The notes under the pieces are model-generated. The model worked only from the letters and a program-made list of their open reading frames with translations. It had not been told where the DNA came from and ran no database searches. Positions 6,127 through 6,598 of a stretch of 6,598 nt of DNA are shown piece by piece. Origin of the DNA: Erysipelotrichaceae bacterium (GTDB lineage Bacteria > Bacillota_I > Bacilli_A > Erysipelotrichales > Erysipelotrichaceae). The number at the start of each line of letters is the position of its first letter. Positions within the stretch are counted from its first letter, which is position 1. The translations under genes were made by a program, and so were the position numbers. Location: positions 1 through 6,598 of the forward strand of contig DAIDML010000268.1 of assembly GCA_027449005.1 (NCBI GenBank), in the 5' to 3' direction.

Positions 6127-6598
6127 ATGAAGTTTAACATTACCATTGCCTCATTTGAAGGTCCATTAGATTTGATGTTGTATCTGATCAAGGAGAAAAA
6201 GCTTGATCTTTTTGACTTGGATATCACGCTACTGATTGAACAATATGAAGCCTTTCTAAATGAAATGAAAGAGCAAAAATTTGAAATCGCAACAGAATAC
6301 ATTGCAGAGTTTGCAGGACTGATTGAATACAAGTCAAAACAACTGATACCTCAAGAAAAAAGTGAGTTTGAAACGGATGCACTTGAAGATCCTCAATCCA
6401 TTGTTGCCCGTTTGCTTGAATACAGTGCTGTCAAAGAGGCTTCTGTGACATTAAGAGAGATGTTTGATCAACGCTCAAAGCATCTAAGTGCCCTTGATAT
6501 TGCACCTGTCACTGAATTTAAACCCAATTATGACCATGATATGAATGATTTGCTTAAAGCCATGAGTAAAGTCTTGGTACGATATAAACTAACAACGC
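6127..6598 (+). CDS. scpA: Segregation and condensation protein A, 3' end outside the window
   Basis: The first 157 codons are present and open to the window edge; full ScpA has about 240-260 residues. ScpA is the kleisin that, with the ScpB dimer, bridges the SMC heads to form the chromosome condensation and segregation complex. The N-terminal domain is clear: FEGPLDLMLYLIKEKKLDLFDLDI (residues 10-33), then the helix with ATEYIAEFAGLIEYKSKQLIP (55-75), where the family has a conserved SEYL...A.LL..KS..LLP pattern. An acidic linker (SEFETDALEDP) and the LLEYSAVKEA helix follow, as in the family. The C-terminal winged-helix domain that contacts the SMC head is beyond the edge. ATG 6127 gives the expected MKFNI..FEGPLDLL start; the ribosome site is weak (AGG at 6118-6120). 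It begins 38 bases after the pdp stop with no terminator between, so co-transcription is possible. Confidence 0.95.
   Translation, partial: MKFNITIASFEGPLDLMLYLIKEKKLDLFDLDITLLIEQYEAFLNEMKEQKFEIATEYIAEFAGLIEYKSKQLIPQEKSEFETDALEDPQSIVARLLEYSAVKEASVTLREMFDQRSKHLSALDIAPVTEFKPNYDHDMNDLLKAMSKVLVRYKLTT

Noticed and set aside
6066..6332. Open frame on the - strand, 88 codons, over the pdp-scpA boundary.
   Set aside because: It lies opposite the highly recognisable N-terminus of ScpA. Its composition (Ser/Phe/Ile-rich) is that of a complement of Lys/Glu-rich coding sequence.

Overview
This is an AT-rich, densely coded bacterial segment with every recognisable gene on the + strand. TGG encodes Trp and TGA is used as a stop (for example 4222-4224 and 6086-6088), so the standard bacterial code applies. 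Strong AGGAG-type ribosome sites, TATAAT boxes, short intrinsic terminators, a YmfF/YmfH M16 peptidase pair and ScpA all point to a Bacillota (Firmicutes) genome. I lean towards Erysipelotrichia or a close relative, but that is an inference from general resemblance, not a phylogenetic result.

Layout. (1) Positions 1-172 hold an internal piece of nicotinate phosphoribosyltransferase (pncB) that stops abruptly mid-protein. (2) At about 150-170 the sequence switches, in another frame, to the middle of a YmfF-type M16 peptidase homologue (169-1104) that lacks its N-terminus. The full-length partner YmfH (1097-2353) follows with an intact HFLEH zinc motif, and the unit ends in a clear terminator (2362-2390). 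(3) A short single-stranded DNA-binding protein gene (2474-2797) stands alone, with its own consensus promoter and a hairpin terminator that begins inside its stop codon. (4) A tightly packed, apparently co-transcribed thymidylate cluster follows: thyA (2897-3760), folA/dfrA (3760-4224), a small gene (4221-4772) that looks like a degenerate PlsC-type acyltransferase, and pdp (4784-6088). (5) scpA starts at 6127 and runs off the right edge.

How the genes fit together. ThyA makes dTMP from dUMP and oxidises methylene-tetrahydrofolate to dihydrofolate. FolA reduces dihydrofolate back. Pdp interconverts pyrimidine nucleosides and bases by phosphorolysis. The three therefore couple de novo dTMP synthesis with pyrimidine nucleoside salvage. 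The PlsC-like gene sits between folA and pdp with an ATGA overlap and an 11-base gap, so it is probably co-expressed, but its role is unknown. ScpA belongs to the SMC-ScpAB chromosome condensation complex and may be read through from pdp.

Most of the window is ordinary housekeeping sequence. The points that merit checking are the pncB/ymfF junction (real deletion or assembly chimera), the PlsC-like protein without catalytic motifs, a dihydrofolate reductase with Phe in place of the near-invariant active-site Trp, and a perfect -10 box only 9 bases before the scpA start. I saw no mobile element, CRISPR array, tRNA or rRNA. No stretch over 300 bases lacks a gene; the two largest gaps (2354-2473 and 2798-2896) hold the terminators and promoters listed.
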